NCBI GenBank assembly: GCA_041497605.1
Contig: JBGQGW010000098.1
Coordinates: 1 to 12,948 of the forward strand
Length of the DNA stretch: 12,948 nucleotides
Source of the DNA: JBGPTK01 sp041497605
Lineage (GTDB): Bacteria; Acidobacteriota; Terriglobia; Acidiferrales; UBA7541
Direction of reading: 5' to 3'
The translations under genes and the position numbers were made by a program. Positions 6,914 to 12,948 of the stretch are shown in pieces. The notes under the pieces were generated by a model. It was not told where the DNA came from, made no database searches, and saw nothing but the letters and a program-made list of their open reading frames with translations. Position 1 is the stretch's first letter, and each line of letters starts with the position of its first letter.

Positions 6914-7420
6914 TCATACCTTCCACGGTGGAACCCAGGATTCGATTGGCGGATTTTTCCGTTTCCATTCGAAAGTCAATGATCCCGAAAATGGATAATC
7001 TTCGGGTGCGGCACATAGATTTGCACGAACTGGATTCATCCAAATGTACCAGGCGATCGGATCAAGCGAATCGTTGGGACGCAATACGTGATCAAAGGAA
7101 TAGCGTTGCCACAACTTGCCGCGGACTTTGCGTTTTGCTTCAAAGCCCGTGCACTGTTTGAAGCAGGCGATAAATTCCAGGACGTTGCTGCTTTCACTCG
7201 CTCCTTCCACAAGCAAATGAAGATGATCGGGCATGACGCACCAGGCGTGAAGCAGGAATCCATAGTCGGCGGCCTGCGATTTTAGCTTACCTACGAGCCA
7301 TGCAGAAATTTCGGGGTCGCGGAACAGAGGGCGGCGGTCGTGGCAACATAGTGTCAGAAAATACCAGCCGCGGCCTTCGTAGGTGTCGCGAGGCAATCGA
7401 ATTGCTTTCCTGGCGGGCAC
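6914..7420 (-). CDS. REP-associated tyrosine transposase (RAYT, HUH Y1 family)
   Basis: Single-strand DNA nuclease/transposase of 168 residues, full length for the Y1 transposase/RAYT group. The HUH metal-binding motif is MPDHLHLLV (H66, H68). The likely nucleophile is Tyr125 in WYIWMNPVRANL, which lines up with the DYIYINPV segment of E. coli RAYT, where Y115 is catalytic; that sequence is recalled, not searched. WQRYSFDHVLR (104-114) is also typical. All key residues are present, so it is probably active. Translation starts at GTG (7420); a TAG four codons upstream leaves no other start, and no ribosome binding site is evident. The right-hand REP hairpin ends 23 bases before the start, so it probably lies in the mRNA leader. 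The gene is antisense to, and just downstream of, the FadN-type gene, fitting insertion behind it. Confidence 0.92.
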   Translation of the reverse strand: MPARKAIRLPRDTYEGRGWYFLTLCCHDRRPLFRDPEISAWLVGKLKSQAADYGFLLHAWCVMPDHLHLLVEGASESSNVLEFIACFKQCTGFEAKRKVRGKLWQRYSFDHVLRPNDSLDPIAWYIWMNPVRANLCAAPEDYPFSGSLTFEWKRKNPPIESWVPPWKV

Positions 7421-7443
7421 AACGGGGCAATTCTACACCCAGA

Positions 7444-7469
7444 GGGCGCGGCTGAAGCCGGCCCCTACA
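7444..7469 (-). repeat. REP sequence, right copy (inverted)
   Basis: Exact reverse complement of the left copy over 26 bases, with the GTAG foot read from 7468 to 7465 on the - strand. The match stops sharply on both sides. It lies between any RAYT promoter and the RAYT start codon, so its hairpin should form in the 5' leader of the transposase mRNA. Confidence 0.8.
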
Positions 7470-7604
7470 AAGGCGAACCCAGGTTCACGCAGATAGGCGG
7501 CTGTATCACAACGCCGTCGACCGGCGGCGCCGCTTTCGCCAATTTCGAGATCCGCTCCCCAATTTACGTTCCCAAAACTGACTGCTAAACTGCTTCTTCT
7601 CCGC

Positions 7605-7633
7605 TTGACTCTCTCGAAAGCAACGAATAGCAT
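7605..7633 (+). promoter_or_regulatory. Candidate sigma-70 promoter of the amidohydrolase operon
   Basis: TTGACT (7605-7610; 5 of 6 to the -35 consensus), a 17-base spacer, then TAGCAT (7628-7633; 4 of 6 to the -10 consensus). Transcription would start near 7640, giving a leader of about 115 bases that contains the TTCGAA pair. It is the best promoter-like sequence in this gap. Confidence 0.45.
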
Positions 7634-7685
7634 CGCGCGTCTGTGATTAACGCAGGGCGTTGGGTGCTCGATCATCCCGGAATCA

Positions 7686-7701
7686 TTCGAAGGACTTCGA
7701 A
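7686..7701. promoter_or_regulatory. Possible operator: paired TTCGAA sites
   Basis: TTCGAA-GGAC-TTCGAA consists of two self-complementary 6-mers 10 bases apart centre to centre, about one helical turn. It lies some 50 bases downstream of the candidate start site and 54 bases upstream of the first ATG. This would suit a dimeric repressor. The motif is short, and no regulator gene is nearby. Confidence 0.25.
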
Positions 7702-7755
7702 ATCGCCGAGGGGCAGCACCCGCACTGAGGGAAAGTCACACGTCAGGGGTGGGAA

Positions 7756-9249
7756 ATGCAGAAAAATTTAATACGTGGTTGTGTCGGTGTGTGCTTTGCA
7801 CTTGCCGCCTTCGTTTTACTCTTCGCCACGCACAAAATCCAAGCTCAGGGTGGCGAGCCGCGCTGCTTCGCCATCCAGAACGCGCTAATCGTTCCTGTCT
7901 CCGGTCCGCCAATCGAGAGCGGCACCGTGGTCGTCGCCAACGGACTGATCAAAGCCGTTGGCGCGAATGTCACCATTCCTCCCGAAGCATTCATCATCGA
8001 CGGCAAGGGCCTGACGGTTTATCCCGGCCTATTCGACGCCATGGCCGAACTCGCGCCGCCAACGGAGGCCCCGCCACCGCAAGTCATCACCGGCGGCAGC
8101 CGTGGCGGCCCGCGCCCGGTGCCCACGGAAATCGCGAACGGCCCGGAAGATCGCCCCGGCACAAAGCCATGGCTCGTAGCTTCCGACGAACTCAATCCCA
8201 AGGACAAACGATTCGAGACTTGGCGCAGCGGTGGTTTCACCACCGCCCTCGCCGTACCCAAGACCGGCATGTTCCCCGGCCAAGGCTCGGTGATTGATTT
8301 CGCGGGCGAGCGTGCCGGTGACATGGTCGTCAAGACTCCCGCGACGCTCGATCTCTCCATGATTCCCGCTGGCGGCTTCTTCAGTTTTCCCGGCTCGCTC
8401 ATGGGCGTGATCGCCTACGAGCGGCAAGTGTTCATCGACGCGCGCTGGTATGAGCAAGCCCAATCCATCTATAGCGCTCATCCCCCAGGCCTCGAGCGCC
8501 CCAAGTACGATCGCACCGATGTGGTTGTCGGGAAGTCTCTGCGGAATAAGGAACTCGTTCTCTTTCCAGCCAACACTCAAAATCAAATTCTGCGCGCTCT
8601 CCGCCTGATCAAGGAATGGGATTTGAACGCGGCGCTCTATGGCGGCCAGCAAGCCTATGGTGTAAGTGATGCCATCGCGGCCGGCAAGCTGCCCGTGCTG
8701 GTGAACTTGAAGTGGCCCGAGCGCTCGAAAGACGCTGACCCGGATGCCGAACAAGATCTGCGTGATTTGCGTTTCCGGGATCGCGCTCCCGGCTCGCCGG
8801 CCGCTCTCGCCAAGGCCGGCGTGAAGTTCGCGTTTTATTCCGGCGGCGTCTCGACACCCAAGGACGCGCTGAAGAGCGTGAAGAAAGCGATTGACGCCGG
8901 CCTCGCGCCCGACGCCGCTCTCCGCGCCCTCACCCTCAGCCCGGCGGAAATCTACGGAGTCGGCGACCGCCTCGGCAGCATTGAGCCGGGAAAGATCGCC
9001 AACCTGGTCGTCACCGATGGCGACCTCTTCAACGAAAAGACGAAAGTGAAGGAAGTGTTCGTCGATGGCCAGCGCTTCAAAATCCGCGAGCCGGAAAAGC
9101 CCAAAGAGCCGGAGAAAACCGGCGAGCCGCCGAAGAGGATCGCGGCAGGGGAGTCGTCCTTCAGCGGTTCCACGCCGCAAGGCTCTCACCGGGACACGCC
9201 GGCGGATCAGCGGCAGCCTGCCGCTGGGAAAGTAGGAGGCCAACGATGA
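7756..9249 (+). CDS. Secreted amidohydrolase-like protein without metal ligands (pseudoenzyme 1)
   Basis: A 497-residue exported protein with a signal peptide (1-30, cleavage near IQA|QG). The N-terminal beta-sandwich shared by amidohydrolases is clear (FAIQNALIVPVSGPPIESG, then VVANGLIKAVGA), as is the C-terminal closing region (AEIYGVGDRLGSIEPGKIAN, 397-416). The catalytic metal sites are missing. Where active members read PGIVDCHSH, this reads PGLFDAMAEL (90-99); the VHAH site is LVLFPAN (267-273); the QHVLEGY site is YGGQQAYG (295-302); and the final Asp site is FAFYSGGVS (358-366). Hydrolysis by the standard mechanism is therefore unlikely; a structural, binding or regulatory role is inferred. 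A K/E/P-rich linker begins near residue 443 and changes to a Ser/Gly/Gln-rich end over a DNA palindrome. AGGGG lies about 6 bases before the ATG. It overlaps the next gene by 4 bases (ATGA). Confidence 0.88.
   Translation: MQKNLIRGCVGVCFALAAFVLLFATHKIQAQGGEPRCFAIQNALIVPVSGPPIESGTVVVANGLIKAVGANVTIPPEAFIIDGKGLTVYPGLFDAMAELAPPTEAPPPQVITGGSRGGPRPVPTEIANGPEDRPGTKPWLVASDELNPKDKRFETWRSGGFTTALAVPKTGMFPGQGSVIDFAGERAGDMVVKTPATLDLSMIPAGGFFSFPGSLMGVIAYERQVFIDARWYEQAQSIYSAHPPGLERPKYDRTDVVVGKSLRNKELVLFPANTQNQILRALRLIKEWDLNAALYGGQQAYGVSDAIAAGKLPVLVNLKWPERSKDADPDAEQDLRDLRFRDRAPGSPAALAKAGVKFAFYSGGVSTPKDALKSVKKAIDAGLAPDAALRALTLSPAEIYGVGDRLGSIEPGKIANLVVTDGDLFNEKTKVKEVFVDGQRFKIREPEKPKEPEKTGEPPKRIAAGESSFSGSTPQGSHRDTPADQRQPAAGKVGGQR
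9208..9226. repeat. Perfect 19-bp palindrome just upstream of the second amidohydrolase gene
   Basis: CAGCGGCAG-C-CTGCCGCTG has 9-base arms. In RNA it would form an 8-bp stem with a 3-base loop. It sits inside the coding tail of gene 1 and 8 bases before the GGAGG (9235-9239) that serves gene 2, so it could modulate coupling between the two genes. It could also be a remnant of a palindromic repeat inserted in the tail. Confidence 0.55.
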
Positions 9250-10679
9250 AGCGCGCAATTTTTGCAATCCTATTAGCACTTACTGCGCTGGCGGCGCCGG
9301 CCACCCGCGCGCAGGATTCCAGCATCACTTTGATTCGGAACGCCACGATCCTCACCGTGTCGCACGGAACAATTGAGAACGGCTCCATCCTGATCCGCGA
9401 CGGCAAAATCGCGGCGGTCGGCAAGAACTTGAAAGCCCCCAGCGGCGCAAAAGTGATCGACGCGAATGGCCAGTTCGTGATGCCCGGCATCGTTGATTGC
9501 CACTCGCACATCGCCGGCGAGGGCGACATCAACGAAGGCAGCATCTCCGTTTCCTCGATGGTGAATATCGCCGACATCCTCAACCCCGACGACCGCAACA
9601 TTTATCTCGATCTCGCCGGCGGCGTCACTACCTCAAACATTCTGCACGGCAGCGCCAATGCCGTTGGCGGCCAGACCCAGGTAATCAAGCTGCGCTGGGG
9701 CAAGCCCGCGAGTGAATTGCCGTTCGAAGGCGCGCTGCCGGGAATTAAATTTGCTCTCGGCGAAAATCCCAAGCGCTCGAATTTCCCGTCCCCGGCCGGC
9801 GTCCAGCGGCGCTATCCCGCCACGCGCATGGGTGTGGAAGAAACGATTCGCGGAGCCTTTATCGAAGCGCGCGAATATAAAAAGCAGTGGGACGATTACA
9901 ACCGCCGCAAGGCCGCGGGCGAGCCGAACCTGATCCCGCCGCGCCGCGACCTCAAGCTCGATCCGCTAGTGGAAGTTCTCGAAGGCAAGCGCTACGTCCA
10001 CGCGCATTGCTACGTCTCCGACGAAATCCTGATGCTCATCCGCGTTGCCAACGAATTCGGTTTCAAGGTGCGCACATTCCAGCACGTCCTGGAAGGTTAC
10101 AAAGTGGCGGACGAAATTGCCGCGCACGGCGCCGGCGCTTCCACCTTTTCCGACTGGTGGGCTTACAAAATGGAAGCCTACGACGCGATTCCCTATAACG
10201 CGGCGCTAATGACGCGGAAAGGCGTGGTCGTCTCCATCAATTCCGATGACGCCGAAGAAGCGCGCCACCTGAACCAGGAAGCGGCGAAATCGATGCGCTG
10301 GGGCGGCTTGACGCGCGAGGAAGCGCTGAAACTCGTCACCCTGAATCCCGCGATGCAACTCGGCATCGATAAGCGCGTTGGTTCGATCGACGTGGGCAAG
10401 GATGCCGACCTGGTCATCTACAATCATGATCCGCTCAGCATCTACGCCGTGGTGCAGAAGACGATCATCGACGGCCAGGTTTATTTCGATCGTGACCAGG
10501 ACATCGCGCGGCGTCCCGAACTCGAAAAAGAAAAGCAGGCGCTCCTCGACAAGGAAAAGAAAGCCGCAGCGCAGGAACGCAAAGCCGAAAAGAAGCCCGA
10601 CCAAAAACCGGACCAGAAGCCCGAGGAAAATCCAAAGCCGCCGCTGGCAACTGTCTCCTCCCATGGAGGTGCACAGTGA
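9246..10679 (+). CDS. Secreted metal-dependent amidohydrolase, catalytically intact
   Basis: A 477-residue exported hydrolase of the amidohydrolase superfamily, closest in pattern to the imidazolonepropionase-like group (COG1228). The signal peptide is residues 1-22 (cleavage near TRA|QD). Metal ligands are in place: H86 and H88 in PGIVDCHSH, a VHAH site (H252/H254), H280 in FQHVLEGYK and Asp334/Asp335 in SINSDD. K168 in GIKFALGENPKR is a plausible carbamylated bridging lysine by family analogy. These features predict a one- or two-metal enzyme cleaving amide or cyclic amide bonds in the periplasm; the substrate cannot be read from the sequence. Residues after about 422 form a charged, probably helical and then disordered tail with a tandem DQKP. 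GGAGG (9235-9239) lies 6 bases before the ATG, which overlaps the gene 1 stop. It is the only apparently active member of the three-gene operon. Confidence 0.92.
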   Translation: MKRAIFAILLALTALAAPATRAQDSSITLIRNATILTVSHGTIENGSILIRDGKIAAVGKNLKAPSGAKVIDANGQFVMPGIVDCHSHIAGEGDINEGSISVSSMVNIADILNPDDRNIYLDLAGGVTTSNILHGSANAVGGQTQVIKLRWGKPASELPFEGALPGIKFALGENPKRSNFPSPAGVQRRYPATRMGVEETIRGAFIEAREYKKQWDDYNRRKAAGEPNLIPPRRDLKLDPLVEVLEGKRYVHAHCYVSDEILMLIRVANEFGFKVRTFQHVLEGYKVADEIAAHGAGASTFSDWWAYKMEAYDAIPYNAALMTRKGVVVSINSDDAEEARHLNQEAAKSMRWGGLTREEALKLVTLNPAMQLGIDKRVGSIDVGKDADLVIYNHDPLSIYAVVQKTIIDGQVYFDRDQDIARRPELEKEKQALLDKEKKAAAQERKAEKKPDQKPDQKPEENPKPPLATVSSHGGAQ

Positions 10680-12004
10680 ACGCGCGCCTCAAAATTCTTA
10701 GCTGCTCTACCGTGCTCCTTGTCGCGCTTGCCGCTCCAGCTTGGGCGCAAACCGCGCCCCCGACCACCTACGCCATCCAGGGCGCCAAAATTTTCACCCT
10801 CGCCGGTCCTCCCATCGAAAACGGCACGGTGCTGATTCGCGACGGCAAGATCGCCCAGGTGGGAAGAGACGTCGCGGTTCCCGCCGGAGCGAAGGTGATT
10901 GACGGAAAGGGCCTCGAAGTTTATCCAGGGATGTTCGATCCCATCACGCAAATTGGAATCGAAGAAATTCCCGCCGTCGTCGCCACAATGGACGTCACCG
11001 AACTCGGCCTCTACAACCCCGATCTCGTCGCGGCAACTGCCGTAAATCCCACCAGCGCGCACATTCCCGTCACGCGAGCGAGCGGCGTCACCGAAGTGCT
11101 CGCCGTCCCCGGCGTGGGCGGTTTCTTCGGTGGCGGCGGTGCCGAGGTGATTGGCGGCCAGGCATCCGCGCTCAATCTCGCTGGATGGACGAACGAGGAG
11201 ATGACCATCCGCCGCTCGGTCGCCATGGCTGTGAATTGGCCCACGATGCAAACGCAATCTTTCGACTTTGTCACATTCACATTTAAAGAGCGGACATTTA
11301 AGGATGTCAAGGAAGAGTACGACAAGAAAGTAAACGAACTTGGCGATTTGCTCGAGCAGGCTCGCCACTATGCCCAGGCCATGCAGAAAGGTCCGAGCGG
11401 CGCCTACGAGCGCGATTTGAAACTGGAAGCGCTGGTGCCTGTCGTCGAAGGCAAGCTGCCCGTGCTGGTGGTGGCCAACGATTCGCGCGACATTAAAAAT
11501 GCCGTCGAATTTTGCCAGATGCAGCGCCTGAAAATGATTCTGGCGGGTGGCCAGGAAGCCTATAAAGTAATAGATCTACTCAAGCAGAATAATATTCCCG
11601 TCGTCTTGCAGCCTACCGAACGCCTCCCCTTCCACCAGGATGAGCCTTACGACGAAGCCGATAGCGAGCCCGGCCAATTGTTCGCCGCCGGAGTGAAAAT
11701 CGCATTCGCCAGTTTCAACACTTCGTTCTCGCGGCGCCTTCCTTATTATGCAGGCACCGCCGTCGGCTACGGGCTTCCGCACGACGAAGCGCTGAAGGCC
11801 GTCAGCCGCAATACCGCTGAAATCTTCGGCCTGGGCGATCAGCTCGGCACCATCGAACCCGGCAAAATGGCCAACTTGATCGTCACCAACGGCGATCCGC
11901 TCGAACTCAGCACCGAACTGAAATATCTGTTCATCAACGGCCAACAAACCTCGATGGAAAATAAGCACCACGAACTCTACGAGGAATTCAGCAAGCGTCC
12001 CTAG
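10676..12004 (+). CDS. Secreted amidohydrolase-like protein without metal ligands (pseudoenzyme 2)
   Basis: A 442-residue exported protein with a signal peptide (1-24, PAWA|QT). It keeps the amidohydrolase N-terminal sandwich (YAIQGAKIFTLAGPPIENG, VLIRDGKIAQVG) and C-terminal closing region (AEIFGLGDQLGTIEPGKMAN, 381-400). Every metal site is replaced: PGMFDPITQIG (85-95) for PGIVDCHSH, LPVLVVANDS (261-270) for the VHAH site, LAGGQEAYK (289-297) for QHVLEGYK, and IAFASFNTS (342-350) for SINSDD. A glycine-rich loop, GVGGFFGGGG (146-155), and a charged, coiled-coil-like helix near 204-238 are distinctive. It resembles gene 1 more than gene 2, so the two inactive proteins may share an ancestor. 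It starts at GTG, overlaps gene 2 by 4 bases (GTGA) and has GGAGG 6 bases upstream. It is the last gene of the tight operon. A non-catalytic partner or substrate-binding role is inferred. Confidence 0.9.
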   Translation: MNARLKILSCSTVLLVALAAPAWAQTAPPTTYAIQGAKIFTLAGPPIENGTVLIRDGKIAQVGRDVAVPAGAKVIDGKGLEVYPGMFDPITQIGIEEIPAVVATMDVTELGLYNPDLVAATAVNPTSAHIPVTRASGVTEVLAVPGVGGFFGGGGAEVIGGQASALNLAGWTNEEMTIRRSVAMAVNWPTMQTQSFDFVTFTFKERTFKDVKEEYDKKVNELGDLLEQARHYAQAMQKGPSGAYERDLKLEALVPVVEGKLPVLVVANDSRDIKNAVEFCQMQRLKMILAGGQEAYKVIDLLKQNNIPVVLQPTERLPFHQDEPYDEADSEPGQLFAAGVKIAFASFNTSFSRRLPYYAGTAVGYGLPHDEALKAVSRNTAEIFGLGDQLGTIEPGKMANLIVTNGDPLELSTELKYLFINGQQTSMENKHHELYEEFSKRP

Positions 12005-12124
12005 TCCGCAGCCCAGGATCTCCGTAGCAGTTTGCGTCCTGCTCGGCGCTCGAATTCAGCCGTTCGCGTGGAGGTCTCCCCATACTGCCCGCCCAAAGTT
12101 GAAACTATCCCGCACCACCGCCCG

Positions 12125-12130
12125 TATACT
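12125..12130 (+). promoter_or_regulatory. Candidate -10 element for the M48 protease gene
   Basis: TATACT at 12125-12130 lies in the 158-base gap after the amidohydrolase operon and would start transcription about 26 bases before the ATG. The nearest -35-like sequence, TTGAAA (12099-12104), is 20 bases away, longer than the usual 16-18. The element suggests the protease gene is transcribed separately. I see no terminator hairpin in the gap, so read-through from upstream is also possible. Confidence 0.4.
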
Positions 12131-12162
12131 GCCTGGCGCCAATTTCTCTCGGAGGAGCATAC

Positions 12163-12948
12163 ATGAATTTCCGGCTGGCTTTCACCACGGGGCTCGTCGT
12201 TCTGGCTTTATTCCTTTGCATCGGCAACGCTATGGGACAGGAATCACCGGCTCCCGGCGCCGCCCCCGCCACGGTGATGCCTTCCGTAATCAATGTGCCC
12301 AAGGAAGCGCAGCCCTCGGATCATTTTGACGCAGATGCCGCCACCAACGCTTATCTGGCCGCCATCCCCCCATCTTCCAGGGTGAACTCCGACGCTTATT
12401 TCGAAGGCGGCTACTGGTTGATCCTTTGGGATTTTCTTTACGGCGCGGCCATGTACATTCTGCTCCTGCAACTCCGCTGGTCAGCCGCCATGCGCAATTT
12501 CGCCGAGCGCATCACGCGCTTCAAGCCCATCCAGACTTTTATTTATTGGACGGAATTCTTGATCGTCACCACCGTTCTAGGATTTCCACTCGCCATCTAT
12601 GAAGGCTATTTTCGTGAACGCAAGTACGGCCTTGCCACGCAGACCTTCGGTCCGTGGTTCAACGATCAATTCAAATTGCTGCTGGTGGGCATCGTGTTGG
12701 GCGGCATCATCGCCATGCTGCTTTTCGGAGTCGTCCGCCGTTTACCGCGCACCTGGTGGATGTGGGGCGCCATCGTCTCCATCGTCTGTGCCGCTTTTAT
12801 CGTGCTGATCGCACCCGTTTTCCTGTTCCCAATGTTCAACAAAATTAAGCCGCTCGAAGATGCGCGCATCACAGAGCCCATCCTGCGCCTCGCGCGTGCG
12901 AACGGAATTCCTGCGGAAAAGGTTTATCAAATCGATGCCTCCCGCCAG
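12163..12948 (+). CDS. Ste24-like M48 membrane metalloprotease (5' part, truncated by the window)
   Basis: The first 262 codons of a gene that continues past the right edge. It starts at ATG with a strong binding site, GGAGGAG (12151-12157). A signal-like hydrophobic segment (about 5-24) is followed by a Pro/Ala-rich linker. The Ste24/CAAX-protease N-terminal domain then begins near FEGGYWLILWDFLYGAAMYI, with further hydrophobic segments around 126-146, 168-188 and 198-220. Family hallmarks are EGYFRERKYGLATQTF (residues about 146-161), FPMFNKIKPLED, and the end VYQIDASRQ, the region just before the catalytic part in Ste24 proteins. The HExxH zinc motif should lie beyond the window and cannot be checked. 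Bacterial members are integral inner-membrane proteases, probably in membrane-protein quality control; prenyl-protein processing should not be assumed. It may or may not be functionally linked to the amidohydrolase operon upstream. Confidence 0.88.
   Translation, partial: MNFRLAFTTGLVVLALFLCIGNAMGQESPAPGAAPATVMPSVINVPKEAQPSDHFDADAATNAYLAAIPPSSRVNSDAYFEGGYWLILWDFLYGAAMYILLLQLRWSAAMRNFAERITRFKPIQTFIYWTEFLIVTTVLGFPLAIYEGYFRERKYGLATQTFGPWFNDQFKLLLVGIVLGGIIAMLLFGVVRRLPRTWWMWGAIVSIVCAAFIVLIAPVFLFPMFNKIKPLEDARITEPILRLARANGIPAEKVYQIDASRQ

Larger units (their letters stand above)
6880..7469 (-). mobile_element. RAYT gene flanked by inverted REP sequences
   Basis: A 590-bp unit made of a REP-associated tyrosine transposase gene (- strand) between two perfect 26-bp REP copies in opposite orientation. 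Both GTAG feet point outward. This is the usual genomic arrangement of RAYT genes, which are generally thought to disperse REP sequences and not to move as classic insertion sequences. No target-site duplication is visible, as expected for HUH single-strand transposition. The boundaries given are the outer ends of the perfect match. Confidence 0.75.
7470..7755. other. Intergenic region between the RAYT unit and the amidohydrolase operon
   Basis: Together with 7421-7469 this is the only stretch over 300 bases without a gene. It holds the right REP (7444-7469), a candidate promoter (7605-7633), a symmetric TTCGAA pair (7686-7701) and the ribosome binding site of the first amidohydrolase-family gene. 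A short - strand open frame from 7675 to 7433 has no homology I recognise, and its C-terminus is just translated REP sequence. I see no RNA gene or terminator. Confidence 0.6.

Noticed and set aside
7433..7675. Small - strand protein of 80 residues upstream of the RAYT gene
   Set aside because: No recognised family, and its end (VGAGFSRALW) is translated REP sequence, a common source of false small genes.
8029..9279. 416-codon - strand open frame opposite the first amidohydrolase-like gene
   Set aside because: Composition and overlap show it to be an antisense shadow; the + strand has a signal peptide and family motifs.
10481..11368. 295-codon - strand open frame across the second and third amidohydrolase genes
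   Set aside because: Spans the junction of two real + strand genes and has Phe/Ser/Gly-rich shadow composition.
7756..12004. Amidohydrolase triplet as one broken, frameshifted gene
   Set aside because: Each of the three proteins has its own signal peptide, N-terminal sandwich, C-terminal module and start signals, so they are separate genes and not fragments.
1..12948. CRISPR array, tRNA or rRNA genes
   Set aside because: No regularly spaced direct repeats and no tRNA-like or rRNA-like segment noticed when reading both strands. A dedicated RNA search was not possible.

Overview
This window reads as chromosomal DNA of a GC-rich, Gram-negative-like heterotroph. Coding codons end mostly in G or C, several proteins carry Sec signal peptides, and the start codons include ATG, GTG and TTG. 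A GTP-type PEP carboxykinase, a FadN-type beta-oxidation fusion and tandem secreted amidohydrolase-family proteins together suggest Acidobacteriota. That placement is inference from gene content, not from a marker gene.

Layout, left to right. The last 34 codons of an unidentified + strand gene lead, 2 bases later, into a stand-alone SpoIIE/RsbU-type PP2C phosphatase. It converges on a GTP-dependent PEP carboxykinase (- strand) across a two-way terminator hairpin. Divergent from the carboxykinase is a 93-residue orphan gene that may be translated from a leaderless transcript. Next is a 197-base spacer holding a MITE-like element with perfect 14-bp terminal inverted repeats. A patatin-like phospholipase (- strand) follows, divergent from a FadN-type 3-hydroxyacyl-CoA dehydrogenase/enoyl-CoA hydratase fusion (+). 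Just after the fusion sits a REP-associated tyrosine transposase (RAYT, - strand) between two perfect 26-bp inverted REP sequences.

The right half is a tightly overlapping operon of three secreted amidohydrolase-fold proteins. Each pair of genes overlaps by 4 bases, and genes 2 and 3 both have GGAGG six bases before the start codon. Only the middle protein keeps the amidohydrolase metal ligands. The first and third have lost all of them and share replacement motifs, so the cluster looks like one enzyme with two pseudoenzyme partners. A separately promoted Ste24-type M48 membrane metalloprotease begins after it and runs off the window.

The carboxykinase and the FadN fusion fit growth on fatty acids or organic acids (acetyl-CoA production and gluconeogenesis), though they are not in one operon and no thiolase is present. 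The amidohydrolase cluster and the M48 protease are envelope or periplasmic functions. The strongest candidate for an under-described system is the one-active, two-inactive amidohydrolase operon; the RAYT/REP unit and the 161-bp inverted-repeat element are the best mobile-DNA observations.
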